From positions 28,426,501-28,490,500 of the forward strand of contig CP136894.1 in the NCBI GenBank assembly GCA_034359265.1: a DNA stretch of 64,000 nucleotides, read 5' to 3'. The position numbers and the translations under genes are program-made. This DNA comes from Canna indica (Eukaryota; Streptophyta; Magnoliopsida; Zingiberales; Cannaceae). This document shows, piece after piece, positions 22,341 through 33,945 of this stretch (its first letter is position 1; the number at the start of each line of letters is the position of its first letter). The notes below the pieces were generated by a model. It had not been told where the DNA came from, did no database searches, and was given only the letters and a program-made list of their open reading frames with translations.

Positions 22341-22466
22341 GAGAGTTATTGTTGTGTAACATAGAACTAATGATTTCATGGAGAGTTATTTTCAGGTTCC
22401 AAGTCAGTTAGCGCTTGACATCCCCGATTGAAAAAATCAGAGAAATAGGAGAAATCGGCAATTTGG
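22341..22466 (+). repeat. 5' LTR of Sirevirus E, left piece
   Basis: Matches the beginning of F's LTR (about 56300-56420), including TTTCAGGTTCCA and TTAGCGC. The first few tens of bases are lost at the joint with Tat T2. Confidence 0.65.
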
Positions 22467-22691
22467 TAGTTGCACCCCTCCCGGGTGAGGTTCCTTATAT
22501 AGGGATAAGCCTAGGCCGGGCGTAACAATTTGGTATCAGAGCTTATGATCGCCCTCCTCCATGGGATTTAAGCTTGGGTGTTTAGGTCTAAAGATGAGAT
22601 TCAACCTTACTTTAAGTTGATAAGTTGATCCTTAAATTATTTGGACGTTGATTGAATTCGAAACCTGAGTCGTTATTTCCTTTTATGAAGT

Positions 22692-23000
22692 ATGGAGGCT
22701 AGAGGTAACACGGGTGTCAGGACAACCTTCAGAGGTGGACGCCGAGGCCGAGGCGGCAAGCAGTCTACGCAGACTCAGAGGGTTAGTCCAATTTCGGCCA
22801 GAGTCGAGTCAGACCTGGCAGATGATATTCCTTTAGCTTAGTTTCAGCATCAGGCATGCTCAAGCCGTAGGCCCAACTAGTGTAGCTCTTGGGGTAGATT
22901 ATCTGGCCAGCCCAGGCGAATGATAGCGGCGGTGTGCGACTTTGAAGAATCCAAAAAATTATTCGGAGTTGGTGGACCTTTAGGTAGGATTCCCGTCCTA
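22692..23000 (+). pseudogene. gag: Gypsy L Gag N-terminal fragment
   Basis: An ATG at 22692 opens MEARGNTGVRTTFRGGRRGRGG, an Arg/Gly-rich start seen in some gypsy Gag proteins. The frame is hit by TAG near 22839 and again about 20 codons on, then reads FEESKKLFGVGGP before running out near 23000. It is too short for a family assignment beyond probable Ty3/gypsy. Confidence 0.5.
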
Positions 23001-24854
23001 CTCCTTTCTTTTCGCGTAGGATAACCTCATTTTTAGGATGAGATTCCATGTTGATGTCATGTTGAGTCGTAGATCAGAAATTTCTTATATTTTCTCGAGT
23101 TTTGATGTGTTCTTCATGCGTTCAAGTATTCTAAAATTTTGGATCGAAAGTTGTATCGTCGGATCTCGTTTCTCTCTTCTTATCGTTGTTTGTCGAGATG
23201 TCAGCCGATCACTGTGCGTGAGATCGCCAGGAGTGTCGTCGCTGTCGGACGCGTTGCTGCCGGGCGCATCGTCACCACGCGCATGAAGTCGCTCTGTCTG
23301 ACATCGCGCAAGGAGCGCGACGTCGGCCTACGCGGCGTCTCACCGCGAGAGGGGAGTGACATTCCAGATTGGGGACACCGCCCCTATTCTTTGTCGCCGC
23401 CTGGTAGTAGGGCGGCGGTGATGGTTGATGGCGGCAGCGAGTCATCGGCGTCGGCGGCGGGTTCCCCGGCGACCCGATCGGCCAGAGTAATCGGGATGTA
23501 GGTGGCGGCGGCTGGTAGAGGCAGCGGTTGGTAGAATTGTCGTATGAATCTAGGTTGGGTGAACATGTGAAGGAGTAGGTTATATCAGCGTTATAAACTT
23601 GTAACAGTATTATCTTTAAATATATCATGTTACTATTATTTGGTGGTTGTTTTAGATAAATAACACTGTTATATATGATGAGTTGGCTTTATGTAAGGTG
23701 GTTGGTATCACTGCAATTGTAGCAGCGATTTATGGGTTATAACACTGTTACGAATATTGTAGCAGGAACCTATTTAAGTAGTATTTTTGGAATATTGTTG
23801 ATATTTGGAAATATTATTTTGAGGCTTTTTAGTTTGTCAAATTAGTCATATTATATATGAATTTGTACCTACTCGACGCCCCGAATTCATTGGTGGGGTC
23901 AATTTCATTGTTCGACTTGCAAATTTTGAAAACAGTGGGTGTTTATTGTCTCATTTTGCGTGCCGAGTATGGAAACATTATTTTAATCATTTTTATGGTT
24001 TCAACTGAGTTATTTTGTTGTTATAATAGTTGTTAAGGTGAATCTAATCCTAGATCGATTGTTACCCTATGTCGAAATATTACCTTGTTGTTCTCTTCTG
24101 TTGAAAATTGATATCTATGACCGTTAAAGCTCTTTATGAATATTTATTGATACATGTTGAAAGCATGATAATTTCATATGCTTATTAGTTGAGGATGATA
24201 TAGAGATAGTTGCATGTCGTATCTGTTGATAACATCATTATGCAGTTGTTTATATATTTAATTCATATATGATGTTATGATTACTAGCATTCTATATTAG
24301 TTGAGTTGCACTAGTGTAAGATGTTGACATGATGCATAGTTGATCTACTATTGGGCGATGGCCCTGGACACCGTTGATATATTGCCCAAGGTATAGGGCA
24401 AGTGACATCGGTGATCACTTATTTACCACACAGGTGCGTGTGCGGCGTCGAGGTGTTAGACGTCGGCGAACTACCATTTTTGGATAGTCGCATCTCTAGC
24501 TGGAGCGGGCTTGAGGTGCCACTCTCGGAGGTGTGAGAGTGCAGGGGAAACTCATGTCCACTATGCTCTTGATTGGATCTATTACCACGTAGGCATGTAG
24601 ATAATAGTTGACATAGTTGATTGGTGTAGGAGTATTAAATAAATTGTTGAACAGTTTCTTCCATTGTATACATGGTATTATAGCATCTTTTTGCAATCCT
24701 ACTCAGCCTTCTGCTGATGTTTGTTGTTTTGCCTCAGATCCTCAGGTATGATGGCATTTTCTGATAGGGTAGCTAGAGAGTTTTGGAGGAGGAGACGCCT
24801 TCCCCATATTATCTTAGTTTCCTATTTTCTTAGTTGAATTGTTCACTCCTATTA

Positions 24855-24905
24855 ACTTTTGGACTTGTTTAAGACTTTTGGACTTGTTTAAGACTTTTGG
24901 ACAGT
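24855..24905 (+). repeat. 19-bp tandem repeat in L
   Basis: About two and a half copies of ACTTTTGGACTTGTTTAAG within the presumed LTR of L. Confidence 0.85.
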
Positions 24906-25071
24906 TGAACTTTCATTGTTTGTATTTATGTTGGATTGTACTTTGAAAGTGAGTTATGAATCTGGTTGAAATTCAAATTCTGTCCACTTGTTGCTTGTTG
25001 TTCTGTTGCTAGTTGCACCCCTCCCGAGTGAGGTCCCTTATATAGGGATAAGCCTAGGCGGGGTGTAACAC

Positions 25072-25685
25072 AAAGCTTTGATCGATTCTTCATTGAGGCA
25101 TCAAGAGGAACTAGGACTCGTATTTGGAGCTAAGTATAAGTTGTATTGTTTATTTTCTCCATTACTTATGTATTTATTGTTTATTTTCATTGTATATCAA
25201 GTGTGTAAACCTAGGTTACTAGGTTTGATTGAGTTGGTGGTTGCCTTGGTGTTAAGGCTTAAATCCACCATTGTAAACTTAGTTTACTAGGATTAATTGA
25301 GTTGTCCCTTAGGTTGAGGTGGGAGAGTGCTCTCAGTAGGAAGGCGGGATACTTCCGGGTGTGGAAGTGCATTCGGTTTGAGAGCGGAGACTTTCTAGTG
25401 CAAAGTCCTCATTGTAAGGAAACTAATTAATCTAGTTAAATAGAGTTTGAAAATCCTAAGCGGGGTGCTTATGTAGTGGAGTAGGCATTGGGGCCGAACC
25501 ACTATAAAACATTATGTTAACATTGCTATCTCTGTTTGTGTTTAAATTGTTTTATTATTGCTTCCGCATTTAGTCGATAAATTACAATTTGCTTAAGTAA
25601 TCTAAGAAACAATTAAAATTAGGCAAAAAAATTTAGATAACATACTATTCACCCGCCCCCCTCTTATGTGGCCATTTCACCAACA
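25072..25685 (+). repeat. 5' LTR of Sirevirus E, right piece
   Basis: Resumes with sequence matching F's LTR near 57320 (GGCATCAAGAGGA) and ends CACCAACA at 25685. Its rightmost part is also found inverted in D and in the solo LTR. The middle of the LTR, including the TATA region, is missing, so this copy should lack its own promoter. Confidence 0.8.
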
Positions 25686-25705
25686 TTTGGTATCAGAGCG
25701 GATCG
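25686..25705 (+). other. Primer binding site of Sirevirus E
   Basis: TTTGGTATCAGAGCGGATCG next to the LTR end, complementary to initiator-Met tRNA. Confidence 0.88.
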
Positions 25706-25753
25706 TATATTGAGATTTCACCATCTCCTCTACATCGTCTCTCAATCCAAAAA

Positions 25754-27285
25754 ATGGCACTAGAGAGTTTAGCGTCTTCACCTCCTAGGTTCGATGCCTC
25801 GAACTTTTGTCTTTAAAAATATAGGATGTACACATATTCAAATACTAAAGATTTTGGTGTCTTTAACATGTTAAGTTTAGAATTCATTGAACCTAAGGTT
25901 GATATGCATGCTTGGAGTGAATTAGATAAGAAAATATTTACGTATAATGGAGATGCCATGAATTGTTTTCTTTGCACAGTACCAAATGGAATCCTAGATA
26001 AAATCATGCATTGCTCTTCAGCTTATGATTTATAGGTCACTTTAAATGTTTTATATGATTATGTCAAAATCGAAGAGATTGGCACTTTTGATGAAGGTGG
26101 TGATGACAATGGTCACTCACCTACTACTAATCTCGGTTTTGATGCCCTTGGTGCTTCTAGTCAAAGGAGCAACTCTAAGAGCCGAAAACGAAAGGTAATT
26201 TGTCATGCTTGTAAAGAAAGAGGGCATGTGAAGAAAAATTGCCCAAACATGAAGAACAAAGCAAGGAAGAGGTCAATTGCTTCCACCTCCACATCTCACT
26301 CATTTGAAGCACCCTCCAGCCATTACTATGAAGTCACATCCAAAGTTTGCCTTATTTTTTGCAAATAATGAGGTACTTTTTCCTTTACCTAGTCATGCTA
26401 ATGATAATGACAATGTCAGCTCTACTAGTTCTCATGACATGCCATATGATGAGTTAGTAGATGAGTGTAGAAAGATGTATGCCTTGCTTGTTAGAAATTA
26501 TAAGGAAAATAAAATGCTAAAGAAAGAAAATGTGATGCTTGATTCTCATGTGCATGAATTAAAACTAGAAAATGATAAATTGAAATCTAGTTCATTCGAT
26601 TTGTGCCATGATAGATTGAAACTTGAGCTTAAGAACTTAAAGCTTGAGAATGAAAATTTGAAATTTGAGAATTCAAAGATCATAAGTGAAAACAACAATT
26701 TGAAATCTCAATCTCATGTATTATATCAATCTCTTGACTCTTTGAAAAATGAGGTTGTGCTTTTGAATAAGAAAGTAAACGAATTCAAAAATATTTCTTC
26801 TCCTAAGACCACTAGAATGAAAAATGCTTATGTAAGGAATGCCAATGTTCACCATCATTCTACCATTAAACCTCATGTTCAAAAGAAGAATGTTCCCTTT
26901 AAAAATGCTCATGCTCATCATAGTTCACATGTTAAGCGTGCTAATGATAGATCTCATGTCCATAGCAAAAATGAAAAGAAGTTTAATGGGCATTGGTTTT
27001 GTTGTGGTATTTTTGGACATGCTATCCATGATTGCGCATTGAAGAGAAATCCAAGTGTTGCTAGGACACTTTGGATTCCTAGACCATCTAACCCCCAAGG
27101 ACCCAAAGTCATTTGGGTACCAAAAGTTTCATGCTCTCTTATAGGGGGAGCTATCACACAAGGGTAAAGAGAAATGGAATGTTGAAGTTGACCTTGAATC
27201 CAAACGAGAAATCTCTAAGAGGTTGCAACTTCAAGCCATCATTATGCCATAGGTATGAAAATTGTCATCAAAGTCTTTGGTATGG
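25754..27285 (+). pseudogene. gag: Sirevirus E first Gag (F-type)
   Basis: Starts MALESLASSPPRFDASNF at 25754, then meets TAA at 25814-25816 where other copia Gags have Trp. It continues with FIEPKVDMHAWSELDKK, a zinc knuckle CHACKERGHVKKNC near 26200-26240, a frameshift, and a 296-codon open stretch (26277-27167) rich in Lys/Glu/Leu that should form a long coiled coil and ends in a second, knuckle-like segment (CCGIFGHAIHDC). It is nearly collinear with F's Gag (52026-53555). It breaks off near 27285 at the joint with the second Gag. Confidence 0.82.
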
Positions 27286-28800
27286 AAACAACTATGCCTA
27301 TTGGAAAATACGCATGAATAGCTTCCTACAATCATTAGGCATAGATGTATGGAGAATGATACAAGTAGAGTATAAGCAACCCACTAAGGAAATGGAGGTG
27401 GAGCCTAGATGAAGTTAATCTCTTTAATGCAAATGCCAAGACCATTAATGCACTATACTATGGCCTATCTATTAATGAGTTTAATAGAATTTCCACTTGT
27501 AAGTCGGCATATGAACTTTGGAGTGTCCTAGAGACTTTACATGAAGGGACTTCACAAGTTAAGGAATCCAAGATAAACCTCCTCATGCATGACTATGCAA
27601 TGTTTAAAATATTATCGCATGAATCAATTGATGTCATGTATGCTAGATTTCAAAATATTACAAATGGCTTAGCTAACCTTGGTAGAGACATAAAGGAAGA
27701 TGAGAAGGTAAGGAAGTTCATCCGTTCCCTTCCAAAATCTTGGGAGCCAAAGGTCATTGCAATCATGGAAGCCAAGGATTTTGGCACATTGAAACTTAAT
27801 GAGCTCATTGGGTTTCTCATGACACATGAGAAGCATATGAAGCAATACAAGGAGGAAGATGCCCCCAAAGGCAAGACCATTGTCTTAAAAGCATCACACC
27901 GGGTTGAAGAACCTCCATTCATGAACTTCATGAGGGGCGGCATGAGAAGAGGCAAAGGAGGCCACGCATGCTTTAATTGCAACAAAATTGGGCACCTAAG
28001 GAACGATTGTCCACTTCTCAAGATAGCCTCTACCTCCACCCCCCTACAAGAAGGACAAGTACAAGAAGAAGAAGAAGGCAATGATGGCTTCGTGGGATGA
28101 GAGTGAATCCTCATCAAGTGAAGAGGAGATTGAAAGTGAGAAGACAAACCTTTGCCTTATGGCAAACGACAACGAGGTAAAATTTACTTTTGGTGAAGTT
28201 TCATTTACGCAAGAAGAATTAGAATTGGAATTTGATCAAAAGAACTTAAAAATGACAACAAATCCTTAGAGCTTGAAAATGATAACTTGCTACTTTCATG
28301 CAATGCCCTAAGGAAAGAAGTAGATACACTTAAGGAAGAAAAACATGCCTTAGATGATGCCAAGAAAAACTTAGAAAATAAAAATAAAAAATTAGAAAAT
28401 GAGAACAAGTTCTTAAGTGATCAAGTAGAGCACTTGAATGATAGCATGCTAAACCTAAAAAAGAAACTATGCATGCTAAATGAAAAAAATGACAACCTTA
28501 CAAAATGTCATGCCTAAGGTTGTACATGCTAGAAAGTCATCAAACAAACATGCTCATGCACACTTCCATGCTCACACACATAGCACAAGAAAATTTAATG
28601 GAAGTTATTTTTCATGTGGTATTTTTTGCCATATGGCTAGAGATTGTGCTCTTAGGAGGAACCCCCATGCTAGATTCACTTGGATTCTTAAGATGACCAA
28701 CACTCAAGGACTCAAGAAGATTTGGGTACCTAAAATTGTCTCTTCTTCTTTTGTAGATGGAGAACCATCCTCAAGCAAGTAGGAGCATATGAATTTTGGA
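27286..28800 (+). pseudogene. gag: Sirevirus E second Gag (C-type), 5'-truncated
   Basis: Begins inside the Gag start region (NNYAYWKIRMNSFLQSLG), lacking the first ten to fifteen codons. It includes 27585-28100 (LANLGRDIKEDEKVRKFIRSLP, zinc knuckle CFNCNKIGHLRNDC), a coiled coil (28287-28517) and a knuckle-like CGIFCHMARDC near 28620. A frameshift near 27410 and others break it. The domain order equals Gag of element C. Confidence 0.84.
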
Positions 28801-29360
28801 TAGCAGTTGCCCAAAACACATGACGGGTGATATCAATCTTTTTGCAACCCATCAAGCAAGAATGGTGGACATGTGATATTTGGAGACAATGCCAAAGGTA
28901 AGATTGTTGTCATTGGTAACATAGGTATACTTCCCTACCGATGTATTAAAAATGTTTTACTAGTTGATGGGTTAAAGCATAACTTGATTAGTATATCTCA
29001 ATTTTGTGATAATGGTTATGTAGTCATTTTTAAAGCATCCAAATGCATCATTAGAAGTGCACCATCTAATGATATTGTGTTTATTGGAAATAGGCAAGAA
29101 AATATTTATACACTAGTTTTAAATGTTTTGTCTAATCCTCATGTTAGATGCGTAGTTGCCATGATTCTTGGTTGTGGCATAGAAAGCTAGGACATGCTAG
29201 CATAAGCCTCATCCAAGAAATAACAAAAAATGACTTAGTTAAAGGCACACCTAAAATAAAATTTGAAAAAGACAAACTTTGTGATGTGTGTCAACATGGA
29301 AAACAAGTCAAGTCCAAATTCATAGCATTAATCAGGTTAGTACATCTAGAATACTAGAAC
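28800..29360 (+). pseudogene. pol: Sirevirus E protease region and integrase zinc domain
   Basis: The protease motif is ILDSSCPKHMTGDI near 28796-28830: D-S-G has become D-S-S. VLLVDGLKHNLISISQFCDNGY is open at 28873-29190. The integrase zinc domain follows, with WLWHRKLGHAS and CDVCQHGK (29148-29357). Confidence 0.82.
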
Positions 29361-30330
29361 TTGTGCACATGGATCTCCTTGGTCCTTGTGATGTTGCAAG
29401 TCTAGGTGGAAAGTTATATTGCTATGTTTTGGTTGATGATTTCTCTTGATTTACATGGGTTTTCTTCCTAGCTAAGAAAAATCAAACTTTTGATTTCTTT
29501 AAAAAAATTGCTAGGAGAGTTATAAATGAAAAAGGAATTTCGATTTTGAAAATTAGAAGTGACAATGGAGGAGAATTTAAAAATGTAAAGTTTTTCGAAT
29601 TTTATGATGAATTAGGTATTGAGTATACCTTTCCTCTCCTAGAACCCCTCAACAAATTGGGGTGATTGATAGGAAGAATAAAACCTTACAAGAAATGGCT
29701 AGGATCATGCTTTGTGAAAATAATTTGCCTAAGTACTTTTGGGCCGAAGCCATAAATACTTCTTGTTATGTGCTTAATCATGTTTTATTAAGACCTAAAA
29801 TTAAGAAAACACCTTTTGAGTTTTGGAATGATAGAATCCCAAGTGTGGGATATTTTCGAGTTTTTGGATGCAAATGTTTTATCTTAAACACTAAAGAACA
29901 TCTAGGAAAATTTGACTATAAATCTGATGAGGCTATTTTCCTAGGTTATTCTACTAGTTCTAAAGCTTATAGAGTTTATAATCGTAGAACTATGATAGTT
30001 GAAGAATCTACGAATGTCACTTTTGATGAAACTAATGATTCTTCTAAAAATGTTAAGACTGACAAGGAGGTTGAAGATGAAAACAATGAGGAAACTCATC
30101 ATGAAGTGCCTTCATCCTCAACTTTACCTCAAGGTGAAGAAGAAGAAGAAGAAGAAGAAGAAGAAGAAGAAGAAGCTCTACCAACTCTCCCGAAAGGATA
30201 CCGGTTGATAAGAGACTATCCAATTGAGCAAGTCGTTGGAGAACCATCAACGCGAGTGGTAACGCGTTCTAAACTCAAAAATGTTTGTCAATATGTAGCT
30301 TTCATATCTCAAATATAGCCTAAAAACATT
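29360..30330 (+). pseudogene. pol: Sirevirus E integrase
   Basis: Core motifs: D in LVHMDLLGPCD near 29367 and D in RSDNGGEF near 29560. A frameshift near 29635 precedes GVIDRKNKTL, where the catalytic Glu (VVERKN in C) has become Asp. The 218-codon open stretch 29662-30318 covers the C-terminal part ([29 protein letters not shown]) and a polyglutamate run encoded by (GAA)n. Stops lie near 29449 and 30316. Confidence 0.85.
30139..30175 (+). repeat. (GAA)n microsatellite encoding polyglutamate
   Basis: An uninterrupted run of about twelve GAA triplets within the integrase C-terminal spacer. Element C lacks this long run at the same spot, so it is an expansion in E. Confidence 0.9.
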
Positions 30331-30339
30331 AAGGAAGCC

Positions 30340-31260
30340 ATAGAAGATGAATTTTGGGTAATTGCCATGCAAGAGGAACTAAATCAATTTGTCAGAAATG
30401 ATGTTTGGGATTTAGTACCCAGACCTAGTGGACAAACCGTAATAGGGACTAAATGGGTGTTTAGAAATAAGTTAGATGAGGGAGGTTTAGTCATTAGAAA
30501 CAAAGCTTCGTTAGTGGCCCAAGGGTATAATCAAGAGGAAGAAATAGATTACAATGAAACTTATGCAACTGTAGCTAGATTAGAAGCAATGCCCGTGCTT
30601 TAATTTTATGCAAGTTTTAAAGGCTTTAAGCATTTTCAAATGGATGTCGAAAGTGCATTTTTGAATGATTTTATTGATGAAGAAATTTATGTTGAGCAAC
30701 CCCCTGGTTTTGAAAGTTTTGAGTTTTCAACCCATGCTTTTAAACTTAAAAAGACTTTGTACGGTTTAAAATAAGCCCCTAGGGCTTGGTATGAAAGGTT
30801 TTTCATCTTTTTGATTGATCAAGGTTTTAGCATTGGAAAAGCCGATGTCTCTCTCTTTATTAAAAATGATGAAAATGATATTTTACTTGTGCAAATTTAT
30901 GTGGATGACATTATATTTGGTGCTACTAATGAATTGCTTTGTGAGTGGTTTGCAAAGTGCATGCATGAGGAGTTTGAGATAATCATGATGGGAGAACTCT
31001 CCTTCATGCTTGGTCTTCAAATCAAGCAAACCAATAGAGGAATATTCATAAATCAAGCCAAGTACAAAAAGGAGCTCATCAAAAGGTTTGGGATGAATGA
31101 AGCCAAGATAACTTCTACACCAATAAGTACATCCATTAAGCTTGATAAAGATGAAGATGGTGTAAAGGTAGATGAAAAACGATATCGATGTATGATCAAT
31201 TTAACCGCAAGTAGACTTGATATCATGTTTAGTATTTGTGCATGTGGTAGGTTTTAATCT
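30340..31260 (+). pseudogene. pol: Sirevirus E reverse transcriptase
   Basis: Copia RT with [51 protein letters not shown] (first Asp) and the catalytic pair in IYVDDIIFGAT near 30896-30925. Stops occur near 30601 and 30772 (ALYGLK-stop-APRAWYERF, where Gln is usual). The final stretch 30811-31257 is open for 148 codons. The catalytic residues are all kept. Confidence 0.88.
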
Positions 31261-31834
31261 TGTCCTAAAATATCTCACTTAAGTGCGGTCAAACGCATAT
31301 TGAGATATTTGAAAGGCACGATTGAATTAGGATTATGATATCCATGTAATGCATCTTTCGATTTAATTGGTTTTTCGAATGCTGATTTTCCCGTGTGTAA
31401 AGTAGATAGAAAAAGTACTAGTGGGTGTTGTCAATTCCTAGGAATGACTCTTGTTTATTGGTTTCCAAGAAACAAATTTTGGTTGCGCTCTCAACTATCG
31501 AAGTGGAATACATCACCGCGCTAGTTGTTGTGCACAAGTCCTTTGGATGAATCTAACTCTTTTGGACTATGGACTTAGATATTCATGTATACCTATACAT
31601 TGTGATAACACTAGTGCAATCAACTTGACAAAAAATCTGGTTTTACACTTTAGGACCAAATACATTGATCTAAGGCACCATTTTCTTAGAGATAATGTAG
31701 CTAAGGGTAATATATCCGTAGAATTCGTATCCTACGATAAACAACTTGCGGATATATTTACAAAACCCTTGAATGAAGAGAGTTTTACAAATCTAAGGGT
31801 GCAATTAAGAATTTGTACTTTGCAAAATGCTTAA
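31261..31834 (+). pseudogene. pol: Sirevirus E RNase H
   Basis: Copia RNase H read in pieces: NADFPVCKVDRKSTSGCCQFLG near 31380 (the first catalytic Asp of D-A-D is Asn here), then CDNTSAINLTKN and the closing ADIFTKPL near 31750. Stops and a frameshift lie near 31336-31555. Confidence 0.8.
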
Positions 31835-32058
31835 GTTTTCAAAATTTGTGTGTGTTTTGAAAAATTATGTTTTATATGGTATCATCACACTTATGTAATG
31901 TCTTGTAGTGGGGCTTTGCGACTTATCGATGTTTGCCTTCTATAGGCTTACATTGGTAGGAAGGACTATAGTGGTAGATGATACTTGGCTTTATGGTTTT
32001 CTCGTATTTCTTGATAAACTCATTAATAGTACCTTAGTTTTTACCCTTTTTGATTGAT

Positions 32059-32152
32059 ATAGATAGGGGGAGAAAAGACAAGGCCACATTTGTTTTATGA
32101 TGCATATAGATAGGGGGAGCTATAAGCTTGATATGCATGTTGATAGGGGGAG
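32059..32152 (+). other. Three polypurine-like boxes upstream of E's 3' LTR
   Basis: GATAGGGGGAG occurs at about 32062-32072, 32109-32119 and 32142-32152. Similar boxes lie in the same place in F. Multiple polypurine boxes are a known Sirevirus trait. Confidence 0.85.
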
Positions 32153-32248
32153 TTTAGGTTAACTATGTTAGTAATATATATGGCTTATCAAAAAACTCAC
32201 AAATGTACACTTTAAATTGATAAATTTTATTTTTTATTTGTCATCATC

Positions 32249-32262
32249 AAAAAGGGGGAGAT
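32249..32262 (+). other. Polypurine tract of Sirevirus E
   Basis: AAAAAGGGGGAGAT directly before the LTR start TGTTGGCC, the primer for plus-strand synthesis. Confidence 0.88.
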
Positions 32263-33477
32263 TGTTGGCCTAAGGGTTGCCCCTAGGCTTCGATCTCTAT
32301 TTTGATGATAACAAACATGAAACTAATGTATTTGTGAAGTTTTGAGTTCAGGTTGAGGTTACGATACGCGCGCGAAGTTCGTTCAGAGAAATACCAAATA
32401 TCGGGAAAAATGGCTTCATCATCGATGGAGTAGAAAATTTAGTGTTAGAAATAGATTTCATGTAATATGACTCTAGGAATATATCCCAAGCCAAATTATA
32501 ATGTTATCCAAGTCGAAACTCGGTAACGGAACCTAGAAGCGAAGCGCGCAAGAAGAAAACTAGAAAAAATAGACTCAGGCAAGGTTAAGTCGACCGAATG
32601 AAGTCAAAAATAGGCAGTAGGCAATCTGTGATCTATCGGTCGCTTGGTGATCAAAAAATGTGATGCCCGAAAGTGGCAGAACGCCTTCGGTCGCTCGGTG
32701 ATCGATTGGTCGATCGACCAATGATCGATCGGCAATCGACTGGGCGTCTCCAACGGGCAGAAAAATGTCTGTTGGGTGGAGCTACCGAGTGAGGGGTTAT
32801 AGATACCCCTCACCAACCTCTCTTAAATTCTATTAACTAGTCATTAAATCTTTCTAAGTGAGATTTGTGCCTTCTAAGCTTGATTTGGTTGAGGTTGCTT
32901 CACCGATCGACTATCCTTCACAAGCGCTCATCTCGCCTCGACTCCGGCTTCGATTCAATCTCACCATCTTATGGAGTTGGAGGCATTGAAGGCTTTGGAA
33001 GGAGCTCTTTGTTGTGGTCTATGTACTCTTTAGCTCCTTTTTGTTGTAATTTAACTTGTTATTAAATTTGATTTTCATTGTAAGTTTGCTAGGTGTGCTC
33101 GATTAAACACCTAAGGATTTTCTTTGTAGAATTGTGGTTTACCTAGGTGAATAGGTTTGAGGTATTCTCAAAGGATTGAGAAGTGAGTCATCGTTTGTAT
33201 TCAAAGGGAAACACATTGTCTGTAAAATATTGGTTAGAAATCCTTGGTTGGAGCCAATGTAGTGAAGTAGGCGGTTGGCCGAACCACTATAATCTCTCGA
33301 CTTTGCATTGCATTGGTTTTATTGCTTATAGTTGTTTTTCATACTCGCTATCGCATATCATTTAGTCGCACTTAATTTGGGTTGAAGTTGGAATTGATTT
33401 AAAAGAAATTGAATTGAAGTTAAAATTAACCCAACACTATTTAACCCCCGCCTTCTAGTATGGGTATTTGAACAACA
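32263..33477 (+). repeat. 3' LTR of Sirevirus E (C-type)
   Basis: Runs from TGTTGGCCTAAGGG to GAACAACA. It has GGTCG/CGACC-rich palindromes (about 32635-32750) and a TATA box inside an inverted repeat (32789-32813). It matches C's 5' LTR far better than E's own 5' LTR, as expected if E is a chimera. Confidence 0.88.
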
Positions 33478-33945
33478 CTCATTTATTATAAGGGATTTGT
33501 CAATTATCAATCTAACATCTCCAGGATTAGCCTCGACCCATTATGAGCACATTCTAGCGAGATTCTGGGAGGCATTATCATTTGGCATCCCTCATCCAGC
33601 ACTATATACAGACACGGCGCACATTAGGTACACATAGATTCTAATTTTCTAGAGTCATAGTGTATTTGTAGATCCCCCACCACAGTCGCACCGGACTAGG
33701 AGATGTGAAGGACCACATCACCCCAGCTTCAGGCAAGAACATTTGGTGCCCACCGTGAGGTCAAGTAAATCTTACCTGCACCATCATGGTAGGTACTCAG
33801 AGTCGGGTGAACGCCACTACACATAGGCAACAACCAAGTAGCAACGTTCCCCCGCTACCTAGTGACACTAACATGACGAGGAGTGACGCTTCAGTACTTG
33901 CCAACCTAAAAGCTCGGTAGATGATTAGAGGTTGGCGTACTACTG
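33478..33945 (+). mobile_element. Tat element K, 5' fragment
   Basis: LTR tail (to 33731), primer site TTGGTGCCCACCGTGAGG (33743-33760) and the first codons of Gag from the ATG at 33786 (MVGTQSRVNATTHRQQPSSN). It is collinear with T2 at 20521-20960 and ends where the next repeat begins. Confidence 0.75.

Larger units (their letters stand above)
22467..25071 (+). mobile_element. Gypsy remnant L inside E's 5' LTR
   Basis: Its last 55-60 bases (GTTGCACCCCTCCC to GGGTGTAACA, ending 25071) recur at 22472-22526, where they are followed by an initiator-Met primer site (ATTTGGTATCAGAGC, 22527-22541). Hence the 5' LTR is cut to its tail and the 3' LTR is longer. Between lies the start of a Gag and then GC-rich and AT-rich sequence that I take as the long 3' LTR, perhaps 2 kb. 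No RT or integrase is present. Confidence 0.65.
22341..33477 (+). mobile_element. Ty1/copia Sirevirus E, chimeric
   Basis: Plus-strand element: 5' LTR in two pieces (22341-22466 and 25072-25685) around a gypsy remnant, Met primer site, a first Gag like that of F, then a second Gag plus protease, integrase, RT and RNase H like those of C, three polypurine-like boxes, the polypurine tract and a 3' LTR (32263-33477). The 5' LTR and first Gag belong to F's subfamily and the rest to C's subfamily. Confidence 0.85.

Noticed and set aside
23038..23630. GC-rich overlapping frames on both strands near 23100-23600
   Set aside because: Several frames are open at once because of base composition; no domain, and the stretch lies in the presumed LTR of gypsy L.
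26721..27157. Minus-strand frames of 66-67 codons over Sirevirus E
   Set aside because: Antisense shadows of the Lys/Glu-rich Gag coding sequence.
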